Below, piece after piece: positions 22,600 to 34,570 of a DNA stretch of 64,000 bases. The notes beneath the pieces were generated by a model. It was given only the letters and a program-made list of their open reading frames with translations. It searched no databases and was not told where the DNA came from. Both the position numbers and the translations under genes were made by a program. The stretch comes from Eulemur rufifrons. Its lineage: Eukaryota; Chordata; Mammalia; Primates; Lemuridae. The stretch lies in NCBI RefSeq assembly GCF_041146395.1, contig NC_090984.1, positions 82,471,114 through 82,535,113 on the forward strand. The letters run 5' to 3'. Within the stretch, counting starts at the first letter, position 1. Every line of letters starts with the position of its first letter.

Positions 22600-23795
22600 A
22601 AATCTTTACCTCCTTAACACTGATATATTTTTTAATTATGGGTATATCTTTATAGGGTACATGTGATGTTTTGCTACAGGCATACAATGTGAATTAGTCA
22701 AATCAGGGTAATGGGGTATCCATCACCTCAGGTATTTATCATTTCTTGTGTTAGGAACATTTCAATTCTACTCTTTTAGTTATTTTAAAGTATACCCTAA
22801 CTTATTGTTGATTATAGTCACTTTGTTGTGCTATCAAATATTGTTCATTCTATCCAATTGTCTAACTATTTTTGTACCCATTGACCATCCCCACTCTATC
22901 TCCCTCTCCCCACTACCCTTTCCGGCCTCTGGTAACCATCATTCTACTCTGTGTCTCTATGATATCCATTGTTTTTAACATTTAGCTCCCACATATGAGT
23001 GAGAATATGTGAGATTTGCCTTTCTGTGGTTGGCTTATTTCACTTACCATAATATTCTCCAGTTCCATCCATATTGTTGGCAAATAGCAGAATTTCATTC
23101 TTTTTGTGGCTATATAATATTTCATTGTGTATATGTACCACAACTTCTTTATCCATTCATCCATTGATGGACACAGGTTGATTCCAAATCTTGGCTATTG
23201 TAAATAGTGCTGCAATAAACATGGAAGTGAAGATATATTTTCAATATACTGAATTCCCCTCCTTTGGATATATACCCAGCAGTGGGATTGCTGGGTCATA
23301 TGGTAGTTCGGTTTTTAGTTTTTTGAGGAACCTCCATACTGTTTTCCATAGTGGCTGCACTAATTTACATTCCCACCAACAGTGTATGAGGGTTCCCCTT
23401 TCTCTACATCCTCATCAGCATTTCTTATTGCCTGTCTTTTTGGTAAAAGCCATTTTAACTACGGTAGTATGATATCTCATTGTAGTTTTGATTTGCAGTT
23501 TTCTGATGACTAATGATGTTGAGCATTTTTTATATAACTGTTGGCCATTTGGATGTCTTCTTTTGAAAATTGTCTATTCAGATCCTTTGCCCATTTTTTA
23601 ATCATATTATTTTATTTCTTCCTATTGAGTTGTTGGAGCTCCTTATATGTTCTAGTTATTAGTCCTTTGTCAGATGGGTAGTTTGTAAATATTTTCTCCC
23701 CGTTTGTGGGTTGTCTCTTCTCTTTATTGATTGTTTCCTTTTCTGTACAGAAGCTTTTTAGCTTTCTGTGATCTCATTACATTGATATTTATTTA
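22600..23795 (-). mobile_element. L1MA/L1MB-type LINE 3' end, minus strand
   Basis: The plus strand shows the reverse complement of the L1 3' UTR (22620-22980, with ggtacatgtgatgttttgctac and tctggtaaccatcattctactctg). Next comes the ORF2 C-terminus, which reads on the minus strand from 23164 down to 22982 with WMELENIMVSEISQPQKGK and ends FSLICGS. The upstream part to 23795 continues ORF2 with stops. It is a 5'-truncated, dead copy, better preserved than the L1 at 12-16 kb. Confidence 0.95.
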
Positions 23796-24299
23796 TACTG
23801 CGATATTTATTTTTGATGAATTTATATCTATATCCACCATAGATGTTAAAAGAAAGAAAATGTGCTGGAAGAAATTTGGATAAAATTCATAATATTGTAG
23901 TGTAAATATATTTGGTTCCTTAGGGAAAATCTTGCTGTCACCTGATTTTTAATAAAATCAGAAGACCCAGGTGTCAGCCAGGACTGAATTATTATATAAT
24001 AACAACCTCCTCTGCCCTATAACCCTCCAAGAATGCTAGTTAATTTTGTCATTGCTAGCTGACAGCACATCTGTGGCTTCCCATCTTTAAGGTTTTGAGG
24101 GAATGAGTACATGGATGCAGTGAGCATAACTTAGAAAAAATCACTTGGGGCCATTTGTAGACTATGAATTCCCCCAAACCACCCATCACTGTGCTCTAAA
24201 GTGTTAGTTTAGCATTGATGTGCTCATTGTACAAACATGGTACAACTCTTGCAGTGTAGAAATTTTTAAAAATGTATGACATTGACATATAATAGAGAC
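23796..24299. other. unique sequence, no gene seen
   Basis: AT-rich with no nameable element. Confidence 0.35.
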
Positions 24300-25095
24300 C
24301 AACCAACAGTACTAACTGATAGTACACTCAGCTCTCTGCTAGTTGTGTGGGCAACACAGGATAAATGTAAAGCTTGGTTCTGCTCTCAACAAAGTGGAAA
24401 GCTAGTTTGGGAGACCAGGGTAACACGCATGAAATGATTAGTAAACAATTAAGTATTGACCTGACTTATAGTGTTTTCCCTGTGCCTGCATTTCTTCATC
24501 TGTAAAACAGGAATAATAAAACTATTTGTCCCAATAGGGCCTGGCACATAGTATGTGCTCAATGAAGTTTAGCTCATCATTATTGTTAATTTGTAAATGT
24601 AATAGGAGGTAAGAGAAAAGTGATGGGTGTGTGCTGCAGCAGTAGGGAAAGTTTAATTATAGAATCGAGACTTGAGCTGGGCTTTTGAGCACTGGGTAAA
24701 ATTTAGGTAGCTGGAGACCTGAGCAATGGGGAGGTCACTTGAGGAGGGGAAAAGTAGTAGTTGTAGGGGCATGTGGCTTGCTGCTGCTACAGTTAAGATA
24801 ATAGCCTGACTGGTTCAGTGAGTATGTATTGGACTTTGTGGGAAAGAAAACTGAAGTGATAGGGTGGGATAAGATTATGGAGGCTTTACAAGTCAGGCAA
24901 AGGAGTCTGGATTTTGATATGATCAGCAATGAATTGTCTATACTTGAGTGAGAGAAGTGATATGACAAAGATGCATCTGGTAGCAGGATGCAGGATGGTT
25001 GGAAGCAGTGGATCACTGAAGTCAGGGAGGCAGGAGAGCAGGCTGCTGCAACAGCCCAGTCGAGTTGGAACCAGGGCTTGGCTTGCAGAATAAGA
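24300..25095 (-). mobile_element. L2 LINE split by a MIR
   Basis: The left part (24300-24469: gcaacacaggataaatgtaaagcttggttctgctctcaacaaag) and the right part (24595-25095: gagctgggcttttgagcactggg, gactttacaagtcagg, gtggatcactgaagtcagggaggc) are successive reverse-complement segments of one L2. A forward MIR tail sits between them. Confidence 0.75.
24470..24592 (+). mobile_element. MIR SINE 3' half, inside L2
   Basis: tgtgcctgcatttcttcatctgtaaaacaggaataataaaac and gggcctggcacatagtatgtgctcaatgaag are MIR core and tail on the plus strand. Confidence 0.9.
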
Positions 25096-25554
25096 GTAAG
25101 AGATAGGACCAAGGAACTAAGACAGAAGAACTGACAAGCCCTGGGAAAAACAGAGCAATGAAAGACAGCACAGTTATATTTTGGGTTCTGATGCCACCTT
25201 CTCTGAACCTAATACCAGGATACACAGCTGACATATACATGTGTATTTATGGAATAACTGAGGCTGAATAATTAATGAGGTCACTGAAACTCTGAGCCTT
25301 ATAGGAACCATAAGCATATGGCCAGGCAGAGAATAAGTAAATTGGGAAAAAATATGGAGAGCGGGATGTCCTCTCCTTAGTTCTTTTAGCATATTTCTAT
25401 AATGTGTCTCTGTGCCTGCTATATAGAAAATTAAGACTTAGATACCAAAAAACATTGGTTTTAAAAATCCAGGACTATAATCATCTATTTGCTTATGTGC
25501 ATCCTTCATTGGTCTCTGTGGTTCTTGAGGGTAAGAACATCATGTTTATATATA
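25096..25554. other. unique sequence, no gene seen
   Basis: No repeat or gene is recognised. Confidence 0.35.
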
Positions 25555-25765
25555 GTGACTATCTAGTGTCCAACGCGGGTTCAAATCCTGACATCACCAT
25601 GTCTAGCTATATATCTCTGAGTGAGTTATTGAACCTCTTCATACTTTAGTTTCCTGATGGATCAAATTAAATAATAATCATATCTACGTCACCATGAGAT
25701 TGTGAGGCTTAAATCATTTAATTTGTGGTAAGTGCTTAGAACAGTGCCTGGGAGGAGCTGTAATG
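25555..25765 (+). mobile_element. MIR SINE
   Basis: gcgggttcaaatcctgacatcacc, gagttattgaacctcttcatactttagtttcctgatgg, and the tail ggtaagtgcttagaacagtgcctgg follow MIR across its length. Confidence 0.92.
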
Positions 25766-27385
25766 GTAGCAGTGGGGGGTGTGGTGTGGTAGTAAGGGTA
25801 GCAGCTCACTTTACCCCCATGACTGTAACCTTTATAACACTCTTGTTCAATAAATGGGTCTCCAGACAATATGTTGACAGCATAATTGTCAAAGGCAATT
25901 CCTGCGAAACCACATGTACCATATTACAAGTAAAGAGCAAATATTTTGGGAGTATCCAAGGCCAAGATCCTAGGTTTCAGGGATTGTTGTAGCTTTGGTT
26001 TATCATTCACTCAACAATCATTTCACAAAAACAATGCAATGCAATTTGCATTCATATAGATACAACACTCAAATGTAAAAGTGAAAATACTAGGTGTCTA
26101 CTATTTGCAAAAGTGTAAGGTGTAAAACACAGAGATACCTCATATGAGTGAATATCGCTTGGGTTCCAGGTTTTCTTCAATCACCCAAGTTGGCTTTTAT
26201 TATAGTTCTTACACCATGGACAAGTTATATCCTGGGCCCTGAAAAGTGGCCAGCGTGGTTGGAACATTAAGTGTGGACTGTCCCTTGAATGAAAACTGGA
26301 AAGCATTAGAGTGTTTCCTGGCACACAGCCTGCTCCAAGGTGCTTTCTGAGTGGGCCATCCCAGCAATCGGTCAGTAGCAGAGATTAGGGCACGTGCAGT
26401 GCAGCCCCTCTTTTCCAGGAACTGGCCCCAATCTGTATTGTGTTTTGTTTCTTCAAATTGCATTGCATAATTTATAATTACATCCCCCTCTGAGTATACC
26501 AGAAGGGAAGCAGTACGGTTATGGGAACCTCAGCTCTTATTGTTTTTCAAAGGAGTTGGATGTTTTAGGAACTGAAGAATGGGGATCATTTCACTACAGA
26601 AAAGGAAAATATGTCTAGCAAAGGATGACAATCTGAACTTGATTAGTGTTTTCCATAACATAAAAGAGATGCTGCCTCCAGTGGGGGAATTATCTGGCTT
26701 TACCTACTTTGGGCCCGAGTCCAGATTCTCCCAAGAGCTATTTGCTGATCGCCTGAAACGTTAAGACCAGGGCTTATGCCATGGCACATGGGCAGGATGC
26801 AAGCCTCCTTTCTGGAGCCAGCCGCCAGCCCACGGTGTCACGGAGACTACAGAACCCCACACCCGCATTTGGCTGAAGGCCATACACTCCCTCGAGGGCC
26901 AATGGGGAGGCTTCTCGATTCATGTTTCTATAACAAAGCTCAACCTACAGCAGAAGAGACGAGTAGAAAGCTCCGTGGGTGTTTCCATGTCCTGTCTTTA
27001 CCAGGGAGGCAGTATCGTATCTTTTACTCCCTCTGTCTCTGCTCAGGGAGAATCTCTGGGAATAGTGAACTTCAGGAATGCCACAAAAATTCTTACAAAG
27101 TGGGAGGATCTGCCCAAGGAACAGAAATAGGTATAATACAACTATATCTAGGAAACCAAAAGATGTAATTGGAGAAGGCACTCTGCAGAGACATTCTCTG
27201 TGTGTTTGGTTAGTTTTTAATGCATTCAGTGAGGCTTCATCCTGCTCTGGTTTTTGAAATTGTTTTGAAAACTAGATATATTTTATTTTAGTTGCATACT
27301 GGAATACTTCTATTGATACCAATAACAATTTGGTTTTATAAAATATTTTTCTTTAAATCATTATCTTTAGGGATTTTTGGTTGAA
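25766..27385. other. unique sequence, no gene seen
   Basis: About 1.6 kb without a nameable repeat, apart from a possible L2 trace at 26000-26030 (tcattcactcaacaatcattt). The plus frame at 26776-27168 (130 codons) has no motif that I recognise and is probably chance. Confidence 0.35.
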
Positions 27386-27389
27386 GGCT

Positions 27390-27895
27390 TAATTCATTCA
27401 ATAAACACCGATTGCATGCCTTGTATCTGTCGGACACTGTTCTGAACACTGGATTGTAAGTGAGCAAGAGAATTGAGGTCTCCATTTGAATGATGCAGAT
27501 ACTTACTGGGGAAACTGACAAAACACACGTAAAAAAAATATCAGGCGGTAACAAGTGTCATGGTAGATTAAAACAGTGGGGGATTGTTAGAGAATGAATG
27601 GGGGAGGTGAGGGAGCCCTGCACGGATGGAAGCAGGCGTAGCAGGTCTGGAGGAAGGGCATTCCAGGCAGAGGGAACAGCCAGGGCAAAATCTGTAAGGT
27701 TGGAGTGAGCTCGGCAAGGCACAGGAACAAAAGCAGTACCTGTGGTTGAAATGTTTTACGAGAAAGTTTGGAGAGGCTGGTAAAGGCTTGTGAGGGACCC
27801 ATAGGCTAAGGTAAAGAGTTTGATTTTTGTTCTAAGTGCCAAAGGAAATCATTGGAGAATTTTAATCAGGGAAGTGATGAAGTTTGATTTGGAAA
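27390..27895 (-). mobile_element. L2 LINE 3' end
   Basis: It starts with the reverse-complement tail (ttcattcaataaacaccgattgcatgcc) and continues through ggacactgttctgaacactgg, gaagggcattccaggcagagggaacagccagggc and gtaaagagtttgatttttgttctaagtgcc. It is one of the best preserved L2 copies in the window. Confidence 0.95.
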
Positions 27896-27974
27896 TGACA
27901 AGCAAATACTGCTGAAGATTAATCAAAATATTTTTTTAAATCAATATCATTTCATCTATACATGTCTTAAGGTA

Positions 27975-28195
27975 AAAGGAAGGGGATTAGCATTTATTGA
28001 CCATCTTTTATCTAGCACTATGTATTGCTTGTTTCGGGTAACTTTTATAACGACCCTAGAAGTAATTATTCTTAGTATCTCTATTCATCCAGATGATAAA
28101 ACTGAGGCTTGGCAAGATTAAGTAACTGTCCCAAGGTCCCCTGGGTAGGGCAGAGTGAGAGTTCGCCTCTTTGTGAAGAGTGTGTGCTATCTACA
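27975..28195 (-). mobile_element. MIR SINE
   Basis: gcatttattgaccatcttttatctagcacta, gatgataaaactgaggcttggcaagattaagtaactgtcccaaggtcc, read as the reverse complement of MIR. Confidence 0.92.
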
Positions 28196-28199
28196 TTAC

Positions 28200-28272
28200 A
28201 CCATGCTGCATTTAAGGTCTAGAACAGTGCCTAGAACATAGAGGATGTTCAATAAATCTTTGCTAAGTGCAT
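28200..28272 (+). mobile_element. L2/MIR tail fragment
   Basis: gtctagaacagtgcctagaacatagaggatgttcaataaatctttgctaagtgcatg is the forward 3' tail shared by L2 and MIR. It lies directly beside a MIR in the opposite orientation. Confidence 0.6.
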
Positions 28273-29479
28273 GAAAAGAGCAAACTTTTCCATTAAAAAT
28301 TCTTTCTCAAGCCAAGTCAAGGAGCCTCTGTACAGGGAATCAGGCAGGTTCAGAATTGTTTGAAAGGCTGGAGGAGGGGAAGTGAGGCTGGGACTCTAGA
28401 TTAGAGTTCTCAATGAATTGCTGATGTGACCTACCAGGGAAGCATCCTCTTTTTCCTTCTGCTACCCTCGGGAACAGGGTGATGAAGCAGGAGGCCACTG
28501 AGGAAAGTGTTAACTTCAAGAACTCATCGCCTGAGCCACAATGTAACCATCAGGAAGACTCCACAGTCACACACTGGAGACCGGATGCCGGAGCACTGCC
28601 GTAGAAAAGCTGCCACCTCCGCAAACCTGTTTGCCAAAAGTAACAGGAGAAGCAGCAGGGAAAACAGTCCCTCCCTCACTTCCAGGCTCCAAATCTCCCA
28701 CAAGTGCATCCAATGGAGAGAATTGATTTGTAAACCAAACCCTGGCTGGAAGGGAGGCTGGGAAATGTAGTTTTTACCTTTGCAGCCTCTGCACCATGGA
28801 AGGACAGTGGAGTAGATGACGATGGCTAGTTCCTCATATCCATACTGCCTCCCCTTTCCTACCCTACTCAGTGTCTACCGCTTGGCAAAGCAGTTTTGAA
28901 ACTTAGGAAGGCAGACAGTGGGGCAGAAGCTTTGGGTGACATGAGTCAAACGCAGCTACCATTTGAGCAATGAAGGGCTGCGTTAGCAACCTCCTGCGTG
29001 AGGAGCTTCTTGGGCCAGTTTGGTCCATAACGCTACTGACCTCAAAGAGAAATGAGCCAAGGATTTAGGTTATGCCCTGCTAGGTTCTCAGCAGTACACA
29101 GTGTGATTGCAGTTCACGTGCTTTCCAGGTAATCTTGCCAAGCATTAACCAAGCTCAAAAGTGTCTGTGGACAGTCAGCTTTTAAGGAGTCTGAGAATGT
29201 GGGTCTTGGAGGGCCTCTGACCGACCACCAGCTTCAAGGGAAGCCCACATGGGTTGGAGGATGCCTCCGTGGCCTTTCTTCTGCATCACAGCTCACCTAC
29301 AAAGAGTTTATTTGCACAGTCATCTTGACAGGAGACTTAGACTAGCTAGTACAGTGTGGGGGTCATACCTTATTCTTCGAATGTTTGAGCTGAGAAATTT
29401 GAGAGTGTTCCACACCAATGGAGGGCAGAACCCTTCTCCTGAGTCCTCACAGAAAGACTCTGGCTTGACTCTTGGCTTC
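28273..29479. other. unique sequence, no gene seen
   Basis: No gene is recognised. The words gggaggctgggaaatgtagtttt near 28753-28775 are common in interspersed repeats, but I cannot assign a family. Confidence 0.35.
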
Positions 29480-29569
29480 AAACATGATGTTTATCAATTC
29501 TCATTCAACAGGTGTATATCTCAGGTATGTGGTCATCACTGATCTAGTGTCCTCATGTTCCTTGAATAA

Positions 29570-29700
29570 GAATGAGTGCCAGGAAGTCTCTAAGCTGAAG
29601 GTTCCCTCATCTGTAATGTGGGGATTAAAAGCAGTCACAGGGAGTGGAAGATTACAGAATGCACGTATAGAAGCATTTAGCACATTCCCGGCATAGATAC
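29570..29700 (+). mobile_element. MIR-like fragment
   Basis: ttccctcatctgtaatgtggggattaaaagcagt and tagaagcatttagcacattcccggcatag follow the MIR core and tail with many changes. Confidence 0.45.
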
Positions 29701-30119
29701 AGCACTACACAAGTGGAAGCTTTGACGCCTTGGCCACATGATGCTCCTATGGATGGGTGACACAGTGGCACATTTGTGTCGGCCACCAAATACACACTGC
29801 CTCAGTCTGCACCTGCACTTTTTCTTTTGAGGAATCAAGGAGACTTAACAAATGTATAAGCAATGATTAACGTCCATACCAGGATCAAGAGATTAAATCA
29901 TCTTTGTAGAACTTGTTGTAGAAGTCAGGAATGATTTCCACATGAAATAGTTAAAAAATGAACATATTTATAGGAATACTTTCGGTTGGATAGGAAATTT
30001 ACTTATATAAAAGAACGCCTCTGTGACAATAACTGATAATCTTTCTTTGGTTTTTATTTTTTTTCAATCCAAGATGGTTCTCTACACACAGCATAGAAGA
30101 GGCTACATGGTCCCATGCA
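29701..30119. other. unique sequence, no gene seen
   Basis: No repeat or gene is recognised. Confidence 0.35.
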
Positions 30120-30270
30120 AAATGTCTAAACTAGGAGTAAGAAACTCTAGTTTCTGTATCTACCTCCAACATTTGTTGACTGTGTTATCTTCACATAATC
30201 ACTTAACATCTGTAAACTCCAGTTTCTTCATCCGTAAGGTGGACATAGTAATACCCATTTTGCCTCCTTC
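30120..30270 (+). mobile_element. MIR SINE fragment
   Basis: gaaactctagtttctgtatctacc, tgttatcttcacataatcacttaacatctgtaaactccagtttcttcatccgtaaggtgg match the MIR central domain. Confidence 0.75.
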
Positions 30271-30549
30271 CCTGAATCCTGGTGAGTGTCAGTGGCATCT
30301 CGTGCCCTGCTCTCTAGAATTACCTTGCTCTGAGGCCACATCTTGGCCTCTTTCCCCAACAGCACCCCACTTCTTCAGACATGACTTAACTCACCACGGG
30401 ACCTTGCTGTGAAGCAGAGTGAATCATAAAATTTCTGTGAATTTTCCTCGCTTGATCTAGCACCCCTTCCAATGACACAGGGGTCACACTTCCACCTCAG
30501 GAAGTGGAACGACAGGGCAGGTGCATGCAAATGGGGGCCAGAGGGGTTT

Positions 30550-30982
30550 GGTGGGGCTGCCATAACAACAGCAACAACCTCACAAACTGAGTGGCTTCAA
30601 ACAACAGAAATTTATGTTCTTACATCAATAGTTCTGAAGCCCAGACATCTGAAATCAAGGCTTTAGTAAGGCCACGACTTTTCCAAAGACTCTGGGGAAG
30701 AATCCGTCCTTGCCTCTTCCCAGCAATCCTTGGCATGTCTTTGCTTATAGCTGGATCACTGCAGTCTCTGCTGGTGTCTTCCCGTGGGCTTCTTCCCCAT
30801 GTCTTTGTGTTTTTTCTCCTCTTTTTATAAGAACATCGGTCATTGAATTTAGGGTCCACCCTAATCCAGTATGACCCCATCTTAACTAATTACATCTATA
30901 AGACCCTGTTTCCAAAAAGATCACATTCTGAGGTTCCAGGTGGGTATGAATTTTGGCGGACATTAGTTAATCCATTATACAG
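30550..30982 (-). mobile_element. MLT1 MaLR LTR
   Basis: Reverse-complement LTR from ggggctgccataacaac and gagtggcttcaaacaacagaaatttatgttct, through cctctttttataagaacatcggtcattg, to ccctgtttccaaaaagatcacattctgaggttcc and tatgaattttggcggacattagttaatccat. It is nearly full length, and no internal region follows, so it is a solo LTR. Confidence 0.9.
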
Positions 30983-31059
30983 GCCTTTTAAATTGTGTAC
31001 TGTGTGGGTAGATTTATGCCTTCTTGGTAAACCAAACCCTAGATCCAGTACACACTTGC

Positions 31060-31898
31060 TTGAGGAACAGTGCCTCTGACCATGTCCTCATCTCATTCTC
31101 ACCCTCTACCTCAATCCTGTTCAAAATTCCTTGTCCCTTTATTGGCTCTTTTGTTGAACAACCACCTAACCATAAACCTAGAAGTCCCCTTGCATGCACC
31201 CCCTGTCCTCACCATTGCCCTCGCCCTCCTATCCACTCAGCAAGGCCAGGCATCCTCTCTCGTAAATCTCAGTGATTCCACAGTGCTTCCATCACTGTCC
31301 CCTTAGACACCGGGAGAGCCTCAAAGTTAGGCCCCCTGCTCTGTCTTGTTCCCCTGTTCCTGGGCTTACTGTTGCCTCCAAGAAGTCTTTATAAACAAAA
31401 ACCTGGTCAACCCACATCCTTGCTGATGATCCCGTGATATGACCACATCTAAACTCTCAGCTGACTTCCATCCACCTCGTCTCCTCTCTTCTGTTGTTAC
31501 ACACGAGCTTCACTCCAGCCACACCAAACATTTTGCAGTTTCCTGCACTTGCCATGCTCCCCCTCACCTCCACGCCTTTGAAAATACTGCTTACGCCTTC
31601 TGGCACAATGTGCTCTATGGAGCCTGCCTGGCTCACGACTATGCATTTCTGCTGACATATCTCAAGCTCCATTTTTGTTTTTGAAGCCATCTCTGCAGAC
31701 CCTGCATTGGTGCACAACTCACGCCCCTCATCTGTGCACACAGTTGGCTTAGTCCTGGATTTTCTTGCTTGTTTCCCATACTGGATTCCTTGACAGTTGG
31801 TACCTATGTTCTCTACATTGCAGATATCTATACTCCAGGTCTCAAACGCAATACCGAGCAATAGTAGGTTTATTAAATGCTTTTGTAGTGAGTGAAAT
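31060..31898 (+). mobile_element. L2 LINE 3' region
   Basis: Pyrimidine-rich forward L2 wording (ccatccacctcgtctcctctc, cacgagcttcactccagccacacc, ctcacgactatgcatttctgctgacatatctcaagctcc) ends in the L2 tail (gtaggtttattaaatgcttttgtagtgagtgaaatg). Plus-strand frames here are remnants or chance. Confidence 0.8.
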
Positions 31899-32125
31899 GA
31901 GGTCTTCCTGACAGAGTTTCAGACTAGTAGTAATTGGCCAAATCAGGGCCAATGTGTTGCTCATTCTTGTGTACTATATGGCACGTCAAGATTTCTAATT
32001 TCTACATTAGACTATTGAATATGTGATTCTCCAGGGCACACCAAGGTCATGTCATCCTTTGTTTAATGGCGATCACTTATGTGGCTATAGAAACATGGGC
32101 ATGGCTCAGTTGAAGACTGTATACA
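31899..32125. other. unique sequence
   Basis: I see nothing assignable. Confidence 0.3.
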
Positions 32126-32126
32126 C

Positions 32127-32129
<3 letters not shown>

Positions 32130-32160
<31 letters not shown>

Positions 32161-32170
32161 TATATATATC
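32130..32170. repeat. (TG)n(TA)n microsatellite
   Basis: About 11-12 TG units followed by TATATA words. Confidence 0.95.
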
Positions 32171-32880
32171 TTATATTTTATTTACATTTCTATATTTTTC
32201 TAACTAAGGGAAAAATCTTTTTGACAGATTACCTTTCCTGAGATGAGGAAGTCTGAGCCCAGAGCATTTAAACAACAGGAGACATCTAGAAAACACACTC
32301 TGGTCAAGCAGAGAGATTACCAAGAAGCACTTCAGTGTGCTTCTCAGGAATTGCCTCAAAATTCCAGATCTGACTCTCGCTAGACTGCCTGTTGAAGTTG
32401 AAACCATATTTGCAAGCTTGGTCACTTTCCTCCTGGGAGTCTGGTTGGAGCAAGGAGTGGAATCTGAGTGTTAAACGTGAACAGCTCTGTATCCAGGACT
32501 CCTGTGTGGCATTGTCATGTGCATTCGCTGCACTGGCACTTTCATTCACTGACTCTGCAGGCATTTATGAAGTCCTCACTGTATACCTGTTATCATAATT
32601 GGCACTGTAGACATAGGGGAAAAAAGGACTAGAATAGCTCCCAAGGGAATCAAATTTCATACTTGTATTTCCCTAGGCACTTGTACAATGCTAATATCTT
32701 TCCTAGTCAGTCCAGAGCTTTGTTTAGCTGTGGACTCAATCACAGGATGCTTATTTAATGTTGAAAATGATGATTCTGGTTGCGGGGATGCTTGTCCTTA
32801 TGTTGAAGAAGACAGTGATTCCCCTTTTTGTCATATAACATATATTGTCATATCAGCTAACAATCTCTGACCTTGCAGCC
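32171..32880. other. unique sequence with possible L2 trace
   Basis: No gene. At 32520-32620 the words cattcactgactctgcaggcatttatgaagtcctcactgtat recall the reverse complement of an L2 tail. Confidence 0.35.
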
Positions 32881-33010
32881 CTTAAGAAGAATTATGTAGT
32901 GCTATACCGATGGCATGGAAAGATGTCCCAAATACAGTATTTGGTGAAAAAAGCAAGTTTCAGGATAGTGTGTATGATATAAAACCAGTTTTATTTTTGA
33001 AATACTGGTG
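32881..33010 (+). mobile_element. L1M 3' fragment
   Basis: atggcatggaaagatgtcccaaatac, ttggtgaaaaaagcaagtttcaggatagtgtgtatgat is forward-strand wording of the L1M 3' region. Confidence 0.8.
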
Positions 33011-33183
33011 GAATGTTGTTCTGGGGCCAGGAGCATCAGCATTACCCAGGAACTTGTTAGAAATGCAAATTCTAAGGCCTCACCCCAGACCTACTGAATC
33101 AGAAACTCTGGGTGTGGGGTTGGCAATTGTGAGCTTGACCTCCGGGTAGTTCTGATGGATGTTCAAGTTGCAGAACTGCTGCT
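33011..33183 (+). mobile_element. MER5/MER20-type hAT-Charlie element
   Basis: gccaggagcatcagcattacccaggaacttgttagaaatgcaaattctaaggcctcaccccagacctactgaatcagaaactctggg is the hallmark middle of this short non-autonomous DNA transposon. The ends are eroded. Confidence 0.9.
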
Positions 33184-33452
33184 CTGGTGTGTGCAGTGTC
33201 CTGCTATAGTTTGCTACTGTCTGTGATATCCTGGGGTCCAGTATGGGCTTGGCACACCTTTATAATTGGCATACAGTCCCAGTAAATGAATTGTTTATGT
33301 TTGTAGAGGATTTTGATTACATTGTTTCTGTTCATTGTATTCATATAGGCCTTTCCTTTGCAAAATCAGTAAAATAAAAAGTCAATAAATTACATGTACT
33401 AAAAAATGCTGATGATCATATGAAAAAATCTCTGGAGGATTATTTATTAAGC

Positions 33453-33602
33453 CAGTGCTTTTCAGACTTTGATGTCCGTACAGATCACTTGGGGTTACTT
33501 GGGTGAAAATGCAAGACTGGATTGAGGCCTGAGGTCCTGCATTTCTAACCAGCTCCAGACCGGTATTGCTGCTCCATGGAGCACATTTTGAATCGCCAGC
33601 TG
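33453..33602 (-). mobile_element. MER5/MER20-type hAT-Charlie element
   Basis: It starts cagtgcttttcagactttgatg, contains ctgaggtcctgcatttctaaccagctcc, and ends gagcacattttgaatcgccagc, the reverse layout of the element 270 bp upstream. Confidence 0.8.
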
Positions 33603-33605
33603 CTA

Positions 33606-34430
33606 ACGTGTTATCCATGGTTATCTCTGGGAGATCAAATGGTGGGGAGTTTGCACTTTGTACATTTCACCTTCGTGGATTATTTGAAATTTTTTTTTTT
33701 TTTTGCAAGAAACTGTATTCAGAGAAAAGAGTAAAGAGTTTAAAAATCTTTCACTGGAATTTGCCTTACTCTACATTTCTCTGCTATGCAGACTTAGCCT
33801 TTAAAAAAACACTTTCAAGAGCAAATCAAAAGGAAACTCATTTATTGGCCCTATACATTCTCCCCTACCCATATTGCTGTCTATATGAGTGTTTAAAAGT
33901 AGTGGTAAGAAGGGATTAATATTAGCTGGAATTTTTTCAGGGCAAGTATCAGAAATCTAATTGAAATAGGCTTAAGGAGGTAAAGGAAATTTTAAAGAAA
34001 TCCAAGGGAAATGCTGGCTTCAGTCATGGCTGAATCCAAGTCTTCAAATGATATTTTCAGGAATTGGTCTCTTGCCATCTCTAAGCTCTGCTTTCTTCTG
34101 CAATGGCTTCATCTTCAGGCAGTTCTTCCTTCCCCAGGGTGGGCCCCTGGCAGCCCCAGGCCCGGCTTCTATAGCTAGCAGCCACAGCAGGTGAGAAGGC
34201 CTCTTCCCAGCAAAAGCTCCAGGGAGGACTCCCATGGGAGGAACCCAGCTCGGCATCTTTCTCAGTTCCTTCAATTGGCCAGACTTGGCCACATGCCCAC
34301 TTCTGGAGAAGCCTGTGGGTAATATCAACCCCACTCGAACCAGCTAGAGGAAGGGGTGATTCCCCCAAATCGAAGTTTTGTTACAGGAACAAAGTGGAAT
34401 AGATATAAACAGGAGAGATGGTGTTCGGTT
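33606..34430. other. unique sequence, no gene seen
   Basis: No repeat is named. The minus-strand frames near 34044-34368 are about 95 codons and overlap each other in different phases. Confidence 0.35.
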
Positions 34431-34434
34431 ACTG

Positions 34435-34570
34435 TGCAAATCTTCCAGCCCAACCCCTTCCTTTTACTTATTTGGAAACCGAGCTAAGGGATGGATCCAA
34501 GGTCACGCAGATAGTCAACAGCAGAGCAAGATTTCCCAGCTTCTGCCCTATTCTCTATCCTCTCTTCTGT
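34435..34570 (-). mobile_element. MIR fragment
   Basis: cttatttggaaaccgagctaagggatggatccaaggtcacgcagatagtcaacagcagagc reads as the reverse complement of the MIR core. Confidence 0.7.
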
